Assembly (NCBI GenBank): GCA_017396865.1
Contig: JAFQKO010000069.1
Coordinates: forward strand, 1-19,259
Origin: Clostridia bacterium
GTDB taxonomy: Bacteria > Bacillota_A > Clostridia > Oscillospirales > QAKW01
Length of the DNA stretch: 19,259 bases
Direction: 5' to 3'
The position numbers and the translations under genes were made by a program. Shown here piece after piece: positions 7,010-15,074 of the stretch; the stretch's first letter is position 1, and each line of letters begins with the position of its first letter. Below the pieces are notes generated by a model. That model did no database searches. It saw only the letters and a list, made by a program, of their open reading frames with translations, and was not told where the DNA came from.

Positions 7010-8507
7010 ACAGATTTGGCGGGAATATCAGGAGGGCAGCGCCCTGCTGACCCGAAGCGGATTTTATGATCGCAGCGAGGAGTGCCGCAGCTTTTATGAG
7101 GGCGATCAATGGCGGTACCTGCCCACCGACGGAGAGCGGCTGCCGATCTATAACGTCATCGAGCCGATCGTCAAATATAAAACGGCGGTGGTGGCGCAGA
7201 ACAGTCTGACGGTCAACTACAGCTTTGATACCGCCGACCATCCCGAGCTTTCCACCCTTGCAGGGCAGGCGGCAGAACTGCTCAATCGCAACGCTCGCTT
7301 GCTTTGGGAACAAAACCAGATGGATCAGAAATGCTGGGAGGCGGTGGAGGATGGCTGCGTCAACGGCGCCGCATATCTCTACTTCTACGTGCAGGGCGGC
7401 AAGATCAAGGGTGAACTGCTGGACGGCACCAACCTGATCTTCGGGGATGAACAGCTGCAGGAGACGGAGGACCAGCCCTATATCTTGGTGGTGCGCCGCC
7501 GCTCGGTGCGGCAGGTGCAGGCCGAGGCACGTGCCAACGGCCTTTCCGAGGAGGAGATCGCCAAAATCCTGCCCGATCGCGAGCTGCTGACAGCCCACGA
7601 CGGGCTGCAGGAGAGCAACCTGGAGGAGGCACGCAAGTGTATCTCCATCCTGAAGTTCTATAAAAAGAACGGTAACGTATGCTTCGTGCAGTCCACCCGC
7701 GATTGTCTCTACCATCCCGAAACGGTGCTGGAGGGGGTTCATCGCTATCCTATCGCACCCTTCCTTTGGGCGCGCCGAAAGGGCTCCTGCCGCGGCAGAG
7801 GTGCGGTGGAGGGGCTGATCGCCAATCAGATCGCCATCAATAAGAATCTGGTGCGGATGGATATCGCCATCAAACGATTTGCGTTCCCCAAGCTGGTGTA
7901 TAATGCGCCCCGCATTCAGAACGTGGAGGATATCGAAAAGATCGGCGCTTCCATTGCGGTGGATGATCCCAACGTGCGGATCGGGGAGCTGATCTCCTAC
8001 GTTCAGCCTGCAGGCATCAATACGATGGCCTATAACTTTATGAACAGCATGATCTCCACTACCCGTGAGCTGTGCGGTGCGGGCGACGTGGCCACCGGCC
8101 AGATCAATCCCGAGCGTGCCAGCGGCGCGGCGATCGTTGCGGTGCGGGAGGCGGCAAATATGAATTTGAATTTTGCCGTATCCCAGCTCGCCCGTTTTGT
8201 GGAGGACGTGGCGCTGATCTGGTACGACCTGATTCGCGCTTACCATCCCGTTTCCTTAACGGTGGAGGGGCAAACCCTGCCCGGTAAGCTGCTGCAGCTT
8301 TTGCAGCCGCGGGTACGGATCGATCTTTCGCCCTCCAATCCCTTCTCGAAATATGCCCAGGAGCAGAGCCTGCAAAATCTGCTCAATGCAGGGCTGATCA
8401 CCTTTGCGGAGTATGTGGAGGCGCTGGATGACGATGCCAATGCGCCCAAGGAAAAGCTTCGCACCATCTTGTCGAACCGCGCTGCGTTGGCGCAGCAGGC
8501 CGAATAA
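6993..8507 (+). CDS. Phage portal protein, podovirus/P22-like
   Basis: A 504-residue portal, the twelve-fold ring through which DNA enters and leaves the head. Recognisable features are the N-terminal FYEGDQW and RLPIYNVIEPIVKYKTAVV segment, the central wing and stem region with long helices, and a C-terminal region (SPSNPFSKYAQEQSLQNLL, FAEYVEAL) common in portals of short-tailed phages. The ATG at 6993 has ribosome site AAAGGAG (6983-6989); an upstream TTG would add ten residues and is not preferred. It follows the packaging genes and precedes scaffold and capsid, the standard head-module order. No truncation is visible. Confidence 0.93.
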   Translation: MQNTSEQIWREYQEGSALLTRSGFYDRSEECRSFYEGDQWRYLPTDGERLPIYNVIEPIVKYKTAVVAQNSLTVNYSFDTADHPELSTLAGQAAELLNRNARLLWEQNQMDQKCWEAVEDGCVNGAAYLYFYVQGGKIKGELLDGTNLIFGDEQLQETEDQPYILVVRRRSVRQVQAEARANGLSEEEIAKILPDRELLTAHDGLQESNLEEARKCISILKFYKKNGNVCFVQSTRDCLYHPETVLEGVHRYPIAPFLWARRKGSCRGRGAVEGLIANQIAINKNLVRMDIAIKRFAFPKLVYNAPRIQNVEDIEKIGASIAVDDPNVRIGELISYVQPAGINTMAYNFMNSMISTTRELCGAGDVATGQINPERASGAAIVAVREAANMNLNFAVSQLARFVEDVALIWYDLIRAYHPVSLTVEGQTLPGKLLQLLQPRVRIDLSPSNPFSKYAQEQSLQNLLNAGLITFAEYVEALDDDANAPKEKLRTILSNRAALAQQAE

Positions 8508-8523
8508 ACATCGCAGGCGAAGA

Positions 8524-8546
8524 GCGCAAAAATCGCAATTTTTCGC
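8524..8546 (+). other. Small hairpin between portal and scaffold genes
   Basis: GCG plus AAAAAT (8524-8533, with one bulged C) can pair with ATTTTT plus CGC (8538-8546) around a CGCA loop. No T run follows, so it is not a full terminator. It sits in the longest gap of the phage operon (8508-8579) and could be an mRNA processing or stability element that helps raise scaffold and capsid output. Otherwise the gap shows only the scaffold ribosome site. Confidence 0.35.
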
Positions 8547-8579
8547 ACCGAAAGCGTAAACATGGAGAAAGGTTCATAT

Positions 8580-9146
8580 ATGAACGCAACAACCCAAACG
8601 GCGGTGGAAACCGCCCCTGTGCAGGAAACTGCACCGCAGCCCGTCGAGCATGGCGAGCAGCAGGAAGGCGGGGCAATGCCCCCCGAGGAACGAAGCAAGC
8701 AGGCGGCGCGCAGGCGTGCGTTGGAGCAGCGTGCCGAGGCTTTGCGTGCCAACGAGCGCGAAGCCAAGCTGCGGCAGGAGGTGCTGGAGCACCCTCTGGT
8801 AAAGGAAGCCATGACCTTGCTGGAGAAAACCCGTTTCCAAAAGGATCTGGATCGCGTGCGAGAGGCCTACCCGAGCCTGACCGCAAAAAGCCCCAAGGAA
8901 GTGGGGGAGATCTATTGCCGATTGATGGCAAGCGGAGCAGTCGATCCGGTCGTTGCCTATGAGGCGCAGGCCGCGGCCGACCGCAGGCGAAATCCGATCC
9001 CCGAAAACATGGTCAGCGCAAAATCGGCAGGAGGAGCCGCGCAATATTATTCCTCCCAAGAGCTGGACCGCCTGACGGAGAAGGATCTTAAGGATCCGAA
9101 CGTCTTTCGTAAGGCGATGGCCTCTCTGTCTAAATTAAGGAGTTAA
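8580..9146 (+). CDS. Phage scaffolding protein
   Basis: A 188-residue hydrophilic protein, Gln/Glu/Ala-rich at the N-terminus (disordered-looking, 1-35) and then strongly helical with coiled-coil character (RSKQAARRRALEQRAEALRA onward). Composition, size and place between portal and capsid identify the internal scaffold that guides shell assembly and is then released. The C-terminal part contains the PYx/DPVxAYEAQ-like helix and SSQELDRLTEKDLKDPN, resembling scaffolds of Clostridia phages. The ATG at 8580 is preferred over the one at 8562 because ribosome site GGAGAAAGG (8564-8572) lies between them. Confidence 0.82.
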   Translation: MNATTQTAVETAPVQETAPQPVEHGEQQEGGAMPPEERSKQAARRRALEQRAEALRANEREAKLRQEVLEHPLVKEAMTLLEKTRFQKDLDRVREAYPSLTAKSPKEVGEIYCRLMASGAVDPVVAYEAQAAADRRRNPIPENMVSAKSAGGAAQYYSSQELDRLTEKDLKDPNVFRKAMASLSKLRS

Positions 9147-9149
9147 ACT

Positions 9150-9965
9150 ATGTCTTATTCGAATTTCAAACCGATCATCTGGAGCCGTTTTATTCAAACG
9201 GAGCTGGAAAAGAAATGTAAGCTGGTTGAGGATTGCAACCGCCAGTTTGAGGGCGAAGCACGCCTTGGCAGCCGCGTGAAGATCTTGGGCGCCGTTGCTC
9301 CCGAAATCTTCGATTATGATGCCTCCGCGGGGATGGATACCCCCCAGACCCTTGAGGGGGTCAGCGTCCATCTGGACGTGGATCAGGCGAAGGCCTTCAA
9401 TTTCATGGTGGATGATCTCGATCGCCTGCAGGCAAGCCCTGAGCTGATGCCTGTGATGATGGAGGAGGCGGGCCGCAAGATGGCCGCCGCCCGCGATCGC
9501 TTCGTTGCTTCTCTGGCCAAGAACAGCGTGAATATGCTGGATTCCAAGAAAGTAACCACCCCCGCCGAGGCTAAGGCTTTGGTGGATGAGGCGCTGCTGA
9601 AGCTGCGTGAGAACGACGTGGACGTTGCCGATAACGTTTCCATTGCCGTATCGCCCTTCTTCTATCAGCTCTTCCGCGATGCCCTCACCGAGATCAAGAC
9701 CAACAACGATGAGCTGATCGCCCGCGGTGTGGTCGGGATGTACGATTGCGCCAAGGTCGTACTTTCCAATAATCTCTACAACGACGGTACCGACGACTAC
9801 CTGATGGTACGTACCAATAAGGCGATCGCCTTCGCCAGCGCCATCGATGAAACCGAGGCCTATCGTCCCGAAAAGTATTTTTCTGATGCGATCAAGGGCC
9901 TGAACGTTTACGGCGGTCGTGTGGTGCGCCCCAAGGAACTCGTTGTTATCAAGGCACATAAATAA
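9150..9965 (+). CDS. Phage major capsid protein, HK97 fold
   Basis: A 271-residue capsid subunit, short for the fold and without apparent insertions. The N-arm (WSRFIQTELEKKCKLVEDCN), the E-loop/hinge area (RVKILGAVAPEIFDYDA) and the C-terminal beta strands (KGLNVYGGRVVRPKELVVIK) fit HK97-type subunits such as those of small podoviruses and siphoviruses. There is no separate protease gene and no obvious cleavable delta domain, consistent with use of an independent scaffold gene just upstream (3 bases away). Ribosome site AAGGAGT (9137-9143) is strong, as expected for the most abundant protein. Confidence 0.9.
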   Translation: MSYSNFKPIIWSRFIQTELEKKCKLVEDCNRQFEGEARLGSRVKILGAVAPEIFDYDASAGMDTPQTLEGVSVHLDVDQAKAFNFMVDDLDRLQASPELMPVMMEEAGRKMAAARDRFVASLAKNSVNMLDSKKVTTPAEAKALVDEALLKLRENDVDVADNVSIAVSPFFYQLFRDALTEIKTNNDELIARGVVGMYDCAKVVLSNNLYNDGTDDYLMVRTNKAIAFASAIDETEAYRPEKYFSDAIKGLNVYGGRVVRPKELVVIKAHK

Positions 9966-9985
9966 GAAACAGGAGGATTTGAACT

Positions 9986-10318
9986 ATGGCAACTGTAATT
10001 AATGTAAAAAAGCCCAAGTATAATGAGGTAATCGCTTCACCTGAGCTGATCGCCGTAAACGGCGAAGGTGTCATCCCTTATGGCGGAGGCAGAACCGGCC
10101 TTTTTCTGATTTTGTATTCCACCAACGGCGGCACCGTCACGATTAAGGGTGGCGGCGGTGTATTCGGCGGCGGAGAAAAAACCATTTCGCTTGAAGCGGG
10201 TGAGAATAAGCATCTCTTGCTGGAGGCAGGCTGCTTTGTGCAAACCGATGGCGAGCATAAGGGTTGCGTTCTGGTCACCGCATCCAATTGCATGCTCGGC
10301 GTTATCGAGCTGGACTGA
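9986..10318 (+). CDS. Capsid decoration-like small beta protein
   Basis: A 110-residue protein rich in Gly, Val and Thr with a predicted all-beta pattern (GGTVTIKGGGGVFGGGEK, then SLEAGENKHLLLEAGCFV). It follows the capsid gene by 20 bases with a perfect AGGAGG site (9971-9976). Position, size and beta-rich composition suggest a head decoration or cement protein that binds the outside of the shell. No specific family motif is recognised; a head-tail component is the alternative. Confidence 0.6.
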   Translation: MATVINVKKPKYNEVIASPELIAVNGEGVIPYGGGRTGLFLILYSTNGGTVTIKGGGGVFGGGEKTISLEAGENKHLLLEAGCFVQTDGEHKGCVLVTASNCMLGVIELD

Positions 10319-10343
10319 TTAAAGCAGAACGGAGGATGAGAGC

Positions 10344-10859
10344 ATGACCATTCAAGCAATACTGAACCGTGCCGTGTCCCTTTTGGGCTACAGCACGGGG
10401 GCGCCGAGCCTGCTCCCCGAGCGCGGTCGCCTGCTGGCGGCGCTGGATAGCGCCGTAGGGGAGATCGCAAGATGCTTTCCCCTGCAGGCACGGTGTAAAA
10501 TTACCTTGACCGAAGGCGCCGCTGCCCTCCCTCCGCAGGTGCTTACCCCGCGCGCCCTCTTTCGAAGCGGCAAGCGCGTTCCGCTGATTTTGGAGGAGGG
10601 CAAGCTGCGGGGCGAGGATGGCGACTATACGCTGGTCTATTATCGGGTACCGCCCAACGTGATGAAGCTGGAGGAAACGGCGCTGCTTCCGTATCCCGAG
10701 GACGTTCTGCGGGCACTGCCGTTTTACTGCGCCGCGCTCTATGTGATGTGTGAAGACTTTTCCCTTTACACCCGATTAATGGAGCAGTACAACACGAAGC
10801 TGTCTGCTGCGCTGGGCTATCGCCCCGCGGCGGCAGTAGAGGCAGGTGGCAGCCTATGA
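10344..10859 (+). CDS. Head-tail adaptor (gp4-like)
   Basis: A 171-residue protein beginning with a helix (MTIQAILNRAVSLLGY) and containing a beta section (YTLVYYRVPP) followed by helices (LRALPFYCAALYVMCEDFSLYTRLMEQYN). The helix-beta-helix pattern with a motif like LPYPEDVLRALPFYCAA is common in tail adaptor proteins that bind under the portal of short-tailed phages. Ribosome site GGAGG (10331-10335). The stop overlaps the next start (ATGA), so adaptor and nozzle are made together, as expected for adjacent rings of a short tail. Confidence 0.72.
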   Translation: MTIQAILNRAVSLLGYSTGAPSLLPERGRLLAALDSAVGEIARCFPLQARCKITLTEGAAALPPQVLTPRALFRSGKRVPLILEEGKLRGEDGDYTLVYYRVPPNVMKLEETALLPYPEDVLRALPFYCAALYVMCEDFSLYTRLMEQYNTKLSAALGYRPAAAVEAGGSL

Positions 10860-12916
10860 GTTATCCGATCCATGGGCTGATCCGCGGCGTTTCCTCCCGC
10901 TCGGTGCGTACCGAGACCGGCTTCTGGGGCTTCGATCCGTTGCGTAATGCAGCGGATCGATCCCCCGATCGGGCGAGCGATACCCTTAACCTTATCTGGA
11001 AGGGCAGCGTTCTTGCCCGCCGCCCCGGCTATCGCGCCGTTTGCACCTTGAAGGATCCGATCTACGGCATCTTTTTTTATAAAGAGGAGCTGTTGGTGCA
11101 TGCGGGCGGCTGTATGTACCGTATCGCATCGGAGGGAGCGGAGCCCCAAATGCTGGCGTGGGGCTTGGCACGCAACCCGTCCCGCGGGGTGATCCGCACC
11201 CAACGGATCACCCGCCGCTGGCTGACCGAGGCGCAGTGCGGCGGCTGGCACCGTGAAACAACGGTGCAAACGGTTTTGTTTTTCAGCGACGGCAAGGACT
11301 ATTGGTTTTACGACGGCACGGATTTCCGTACGGTCGCCGATGCCTATTGGAACGTTCATTTAGACGATGAAATGGACGGTACCGAGCTGGTTCCCGAGTT
11401 TTTTGCCAGCGTTCCGTTCACGGCGGTGGCCAAGCTGCCGGGCGAGCAGGGCGGCGACGTTGATCCGCGCGGCAGTAACCGCCTCAGCCAATTTTGCTGC
11501 GAGAGCTTTTACGTGGATGAGGGCGGCAGTATGGAATTTGTTTTGAATTCCACGCGGACGAAAACCAACGTTGGGATTCCGCCCGAGGTCCAGATCCGCG
11601 ATACGCAGGGTGAATGGTACACCTTCGGGTGCTTGGACCACGCAAGCTTTTTGAACGATGAAACGGCAACCGTTCGCTTTGAGCATGCCTTTGCGGCGGG
11701 CACCTCCTTTGCGGCCGACGGTGCAAATCGCATCATCGATTGGGATTGCGAGGGCAGCCGCACCATGGCCGCCGACGGCAGCGATAATCTGCGGATTACC
11801 TATGCGCTGTATAAGAATTATCCCGAAGGTCTGACAGGTTCAACTGCCATGGGCGTTTTTGGCGCCGACGGTGCGGATAACGTGCTGTTTCTGGGCGGCA
11901 GCAGCCTTGCTCCGGGAACGGATGCCTTCAGCGCCGCGGGGGATTTTACCCTCTTTTACGATACTTCGACTGAGGTGCTGGGAAGCAACACCACACCGAT
12001 TACAGGCTATTGCCGCCTGAGCGACGGGCGTATGGCGGTGCTGAAAAACGATCCGTTGGGCGCAAACGTTTATTTCCGCCGTCATGCTACGGTGGAGCTG
12101 GGCAATACCCGCAGCGGCGCTGCCTATCAGGTGGATCTCTTTCCTTCGGCCTGCGGCGCGGCGGTGGAGGGCTGTATCTCGTCGCAAACCGTCGGTGCGG
12201 TGGGGAATGAGCCGATCTTCTTAACCCAATCGGGGCTGTATGCCGTCAAAAGCGTTTCCGATACGTTGGTCAATCTGAATCAGACCGTTCGCCGCAGCGG
12301 TGCGGTGGATGCGTATCTGGAGCAGGTTGCGCGGGAAACCTTGCTCAGCGTATGCTGGAAGGGCTATTATCTGCTTTGCTTTGGGCAAGAGGCGCTGATT
12401 ACGGACGGTAAGCGCGACAGCGCGGGAAATCTTCGTTTTCTCCGCTGGCAATTCTCACATCCCATCACCGCCCTCAGCCGCGATGCGGATTTTCTTTGGC
12501 TGGGGGATCGAAACGGCGTGGTATATTGTATGGATGCCGCAACCGACGATGCGGGCATAGCCTTTGAGGCCTATTGGCAGGCGGCTCTGCCGGAGGAGTC
12601 GAGTGGAGCTCGCATGAATTTGAGGCGGCTTTGGCTTTCCTTCAGCCCCGATTATCGGGGCGAGGCGGCGGTTACGCTGATCCATGGTCGCTGCCCCGGC
12701 GCCCCTTGCCGCCTGCCGCTGCAGCGGGTTGATTTCGGTGATTGGGATTTTGCCGCGGTCACCTTCGATGGCAGCAATCATCCTCGCTGGATCCCATTGC
12801 CGCAGCGGGGTGCTTCGGCCGATTCCTTTTCGATCCGAGTTGAATTGAAGGCAGGCGATGCCTTGCAGCTCTGCGGGCTTCGTATGATGTATGAAAAAGG
12901 AGGAAGAATGGTATGA
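10856..12916 (+). CDS. Large tail nozzle/stabilisation protein (P22 gp10 / T7 gp12 role)
   Basis: At 686 residues this is the largest protein of the cluster. The N-terminus (MSYPIHGLIRGVSSRSVRTE, then DTLNLIWKGSVLARRPGYRAV) resembles the start of short-tail nozzle proteins, which open with a GVS stretch, a line of Asn/Leu and an RRPG turn. The rest is beta-rich with repeated blade-like strands (for example GIFFYKEELLVHAGG, YCRLSDGRMAVLK, LTQSGLYAVKSVS, FLWLGDRNGVVYCMD), which fits a beta-propeller core with an inserted beta-sandwich at about 160-330. It should close the tail and plug DNA. It ends with ribosome site AAAGGAGGAAG, which serves the next gene. No separate tail fibre follows, so it may also contact the host. 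Confidence 0.72.
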   Translation: MSYPIHGLIRGVSSRSVRTETGFWGFDPLRNAADRSPDRASDTLNLIWKGSVLARRPGYRAVCTLKDPIYGIFFYKEELLVHAGGCMYRIASEGAEPQMLAWGLARNPSRGVIRTQRITRRWLTEAQCGGWHRETTVQTVLFFSDGKDYWFYDGTDFRTVADAYWNVHLDDEMDGTELVPEFFASVPFTAVAKLPGEQGGDVDPRGSNRLSQFCCESFYVDEGGSMEFVLNSTRTKTNVGIPPEVQIRDTQGEWYTFGCLDHASFLNDETATVRFEHAFAAGTSFAADGANRIIDWDCEGSRTMAADGSDNLRITYALYKNYPEGLTGSTAMGVFGADGADNVLFLGGSSLAPGTDAFSAAGDFTLFYDTSTEVLGSNTTPITGYCRLSDGRMAVLKNDPLGANVYFRRHATVELGNTRSGAAYQVDLFPSACGAAVEGCISSQTVGAVGNEPIFLTQSGLYAVKSVSDTLVNLNQTVRRSGAVDAYLEQVARETLLSVCWKGYYLLCFGQEALITDGKRDSAGNLRFLRWQFSHPITALSRDADFLWLGDRNGVVYCMDAATDDAGIAFEAYWQAALPEESSGARMNLRRLWLSFSPDYRGEAAVTLIHGRCPGAPCRLPLQRVDFGDWDFAAVTFDGSNHPRWIPLPQRGASADSFSIRVELKAGDALQLCGLRMMYEKGGRMV

Positions 12917-13095
12917 GCAGATGGAGTGAATTGAAGTTTACTCAGCAAGAGCTGGATGCCAAAAATATTACCGGTCTCGCCGACCGTCCGCAGCTATCGG
13001 CAGAGGAAATGAAGGAGCGGCTGGATAGCGGCGACGTTCGCGTCAGGCTGAATGCCCTGCTGGATGCGCTGGAAGCGGTGCTCGGCGAGACCTGA
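12913..13095 (+). CDS. Small conserved-looking phage protein after the nozzle gene
   Basis: A 60-residue helical protein starting MSRWSELKFTQQELDAKNI, then GLADRPQLSAEEMKERLDS and a C-terminal helix (VRVRLNALLDALEAVLGE). Phage tail-module proteins often carry this FTQQELDAKNI..LADRPQ..SA..MK pattern in a short region; here it stands as its own gene. It overlaps the nozzle stop (ATGA). Function is not known; a structural or chaperone role in tail assembly is likely from position. Confidence 0.72.
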   Translation: MSRWSELKFTQQELDAKNITGLADRPQLSAEEMKERLDSGDVRVRLNALLDALEAVLGET

Positions 13096-13109
13096 AAGGA
13101 AGAACTATC

Positions 13110-13892
13110 ATGATCAGTACAGTTGATAAATTACTACTCACCGCCGATCAGCAGGCGCAGATGGAGCGGTTGACCGAGGCCTATAACGCCTCCTCCGCCA
13201 TCGGCGACCGGGCGGGGATGGCGGAGGCGCACCGCCAAGCGGAGGAGCTGCGTGCTGCCGCAGGCTATTCGGGCGGCGAGTCGGGCGACCGCTATGAGCT
13301 GCTGAAGGCGGCCAATGCGCCTGCGGGCTATAGCCCGTATGAGGATTTGGTCGGTACCTATGCCAATGCCGAGATGCACCGTATTGCATCGGGCTATCAG
13401 GATGCATTGTCGCAGCTGGAGCTTCTTCGGGAGCAGCAGCTTGCAGAGGGCAAGGAGAATCAGGCCAAGGCCCGCTCGGCGGTTTGGAACGTGCAGCGCT
13501 TGGCGCAGGATGGCCTGCTTACCCGCGGCTTCGGGCAAACGGGGATTGCCGATGCCATCACCGCTTCGGCATTGAATCAGGCTTCCGCCAATGCCTATCG
13601 GGCCATGCTGGATCTGCAGAACGATCTGGATGAAAACACCCGTGCCCGCACCGAAGCGCGAATCGATGCGCTGGGCGATGCGGCGGAGCTGGAGCGTGAG
13701 CTGGGCGAGCGGCTGGGCGATGCTTACAGCCGATTCTATACCGATCAAACCGATCAACGGCAGGAGCAGCTGCTGCAGCAGATGAAGCAAACGGCGGCAC
13801 AGCAGGAGCAGGATCGGGACTATTATTATAAACTCGCATTGGCTGAGCTGAAGCGGCAATGGGAGCTGGAAGATCAGGCCATGGGCGTATGA
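13110..13892 (+). CDS. Internal virion / ejection protein candidate, helical
   Basis: A 260-residue protein, nearly all helix and rich in Ala, Gln, Glu and Arg. A segment at 120-175 (RSAVWNVQRLAQDGLLTRGF, then GQTGIADAITASALNQASA) is hydrophobic and Gly-containing, followed by a long coiled coil (residues 175-258, LQNDLDENTRARTEARIDAL onward). Such proteins near the end of short-tail structural operons are often packed in the head and ejected to form a channel across the envelope; P22 gp7/gp16/gp20 are the functional model. The family is not recognised by motif, and a tail-associated coiled coil is the other reading. It is coupled to the XhlA-like gene by an ATGA overlap. Confidence 0.55.
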   Translation: MISTVDKLLLTADQQAQMERLTEAYNASSAIGDRAGMAEAHRQAEELRAAAGYSGGESGDRYELLKAANAPAGYSPYEDLVGTYANAEMHRIASGYQDALSQLELLREQQLAEGKENQAKARSAVWNVQRLAQDGLLTRGFGQTGIADAITASALNQASANAYRAMLDLQNDLDENTRARTEARIDALGDAAELERELGERLGDAYSRFYTDQTDQRQEQLLQQMKQTAAQQEQDRDYYYKLALAELKRQWELEDQAMGV

Positions 13893-14230
13893 GCGCAGAG
13901 GGCGGGATCTCCCATGACTATTGTCATGCCCGCAGCAGCGGCTTGGAGCGGGTTCAGCAGATGTCGGAGCGGCGGCTGGACAGTCACGGCAAAAAGCTGG
14001 ACGAGCTTACCGTTGCCTGCATCCGCCTGACCGCCGCCGTGGAGCGCCTCACCTTGCTTTTGGAAAAGCAGGAGGCGCGGCTGGATCGGCTGGAGCGCCG
14101 CAGCCTCACCACCTTTTTGGAAAGCGCATCGGGCAAGCTGCTCCTGCGGCTGGCGGGCATCAGCCTGCTGGCCTTGCTCGGTGCGGGGCTGGGCATCAAT
14201 ATTTTTCAGTTAATTAAGGAGGTATTCTGA
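13889..14230 (+). CDS. XhlA-like lysis accessory protein
   Basis: A 113-residue protein with a helical heptad region (residues 20-75: RVQQMSERRLDSHGKKLDEL, then LTAAVERLTLLLEKQEARLD) and a C-terminal membrane segment (about 92-110, LAGISLLALLGAGLGINIF) with a short tail. This is the architecture of hemolysin XhlA, a membrane-bound helper of holin-endolysin lysis in phages and PBSX of Firmicutes. The start overlaps the previous stop as ATGA; an ORF start at 13859 would put most of its N-terminus inside the previous gene and is rejected. The stop overlaps the holin start by one base (TGATG). Confidence 0.84.
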   Translation: MSAEGGISHDYCHARSSGLERVQQMSERRLDSHGKKLDELTVACIRLTAAVERLTLLLEKQEARLDRLERRSLTTFLESASGKLLLRLAGISLLALLGAGLGINIFQLIKEVF

Positions 14231-14478
14231 TGCAATGTAAAAAGGAAACCGTGATCCGATCGGCGGTGCTGCTGGTGTCGCTGATCAATCAGGGCTTGGT
14301 TTTGTTCGAAAGGAATCCGCTGCCCTTCAGCGATTCGGTGGTGTATGAAGGAGTCAGCCTCCTTTGTACCGCTGTTGCATCGATCTGGGCGTGGTGGAAG
14401 AATAATAGCTTTACTGCCGCCGCCGTGGAAGCAGATCGCTATTTGAAGCATTTGAAAAGCGGGGAGGCGGCAGAATGA
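14230..14478 (+). CDS. Holin, phi-LC3/SPP1-type
   Basis: An 82-residue protein with two membrane segments: residues 8-25 (VIRSAVLLVSLINQGLVL) and about 40-58 (YEGVSLLCTAVASIWAWW). The pattern VIR..VLLVSLINQ, a short loop, then AWWKNNSFT and AD in the tail is characteristic of the phage holin family of phi-LC3 and SPP1, where the WKNN.FT motif follows the second helix. Holins form the membrane lesion that lets the endolysin reach the wall. Coupled by overlaps to XhlA-like and endolysin genes, making a complete lysis cassette. Confidence 0.92.
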   Translation: MQCKKETVIRSAVLLVSLINQGLVLFERNPLPFSDSVVYEGVSLLCTAVASIWAWWKNNSFTAAAVEADRYLKHLKSGEAAE

Positions 14479-15074
14479 CCAATCTTCCCGTGAGCGGTGC
14501 CTTTCAGGTTACCGCAATCTACGGTCAGCAGGGCAGCTATTGGAAAAACGGCCATAAGGGCATCGACCTGGTGGCAGGGGACCGTAAGGTGTATGCCACC
14601 TGCAACGGTACGGTGCGGAAGGTCGGCTATGACGAAGCGGGTTGGGGACAGTTTGTTTCGATCGATGAACCGAACGGCCGTCGCCATATCTTTTGCCACC
14701 TGCAAAAGGATAGCGTGACCGTGAAAAAAGGGGATGCGGTCGATCGACTGACGGTGCTGGGAAGGATGGGCGCCACCGGCAACGTCAGCGGTGTGCATCT
14801 GCATTATCAGCTGCAGCAGGGCGATACCGTGATCGATCCCACCCTTCATCTCGGAATTCCCAATAAGAAGGGGAGCTACCATTCCAAGGATTACCCCCTC
14901 GAGGAGGTGAAGCCGATGACCTTTAAGGATTATAAGCAGATCCCCCAATGGGCGCAAAAGGCCGTTGAGGCTGTGGCGGAGGAGGGGCTGATGCTCGGCG
15001 ATGCCGATGGTAATTTCCGCCCCAACGATCCCGTAACCCGCGCGGAAATGGCGGTTATTCTCTCTCGTCTGTAA
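14475..15074 (+). CDS. Endolysin: M23 peptidase with C-terminal SLH domain
   Basis: A 199-residue two-domain lysin without a signal peptide, so it needs the holin. Residues 1-125 are an M23 zinc metallopeptidase: HKGID (His27, Asp31) and HLHYQL (His108, His110) supply the zinc site and a further His75 (CHL) stands at the general-base position. M23 enzymes cut peptide cross-links of the wall. Residues 150-199 are one SLH repeat (MTFKDYKQIPQWAQKAVEAV through DPVTRAEMAVILSRL), with the TRAE wall-polymer-binding motif at 188-191. This places binding on the pyruvylated secondary wall polymer typical of SLH users. The ATG at 14475 overlaps the holin stop. Last gene of the phage operon. Confidence 0.93.
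   Translation: MTNLPVSGAFQVTAIYGQQGSYWKNGHKGIDLVAGDRKVYATCNGTVRKVGYDEAGWGQFVSIDEPNGRRHIFCHLQKDSVTVKKGDAVDRLTVLGRMGATGNVSGVHLHYQLQQGDTVIDPTLHLGIPNKKGSYHSKDYPLEEVKPMTFKDYKQIPQWAQKAVEAVAEEGLMLGDADGNFRPNDPVTRAEMAVILSRL

Noticed and set aside
14475..15074. Endolysin as a host sporulation hydrolase related to SpoIIQ
   Set aside because: Both have M23 domains, but this one lacks a membrane anchor, carries an SLH repeat and is fused by overlap to a holin gene, which marks it as a phage lysin.
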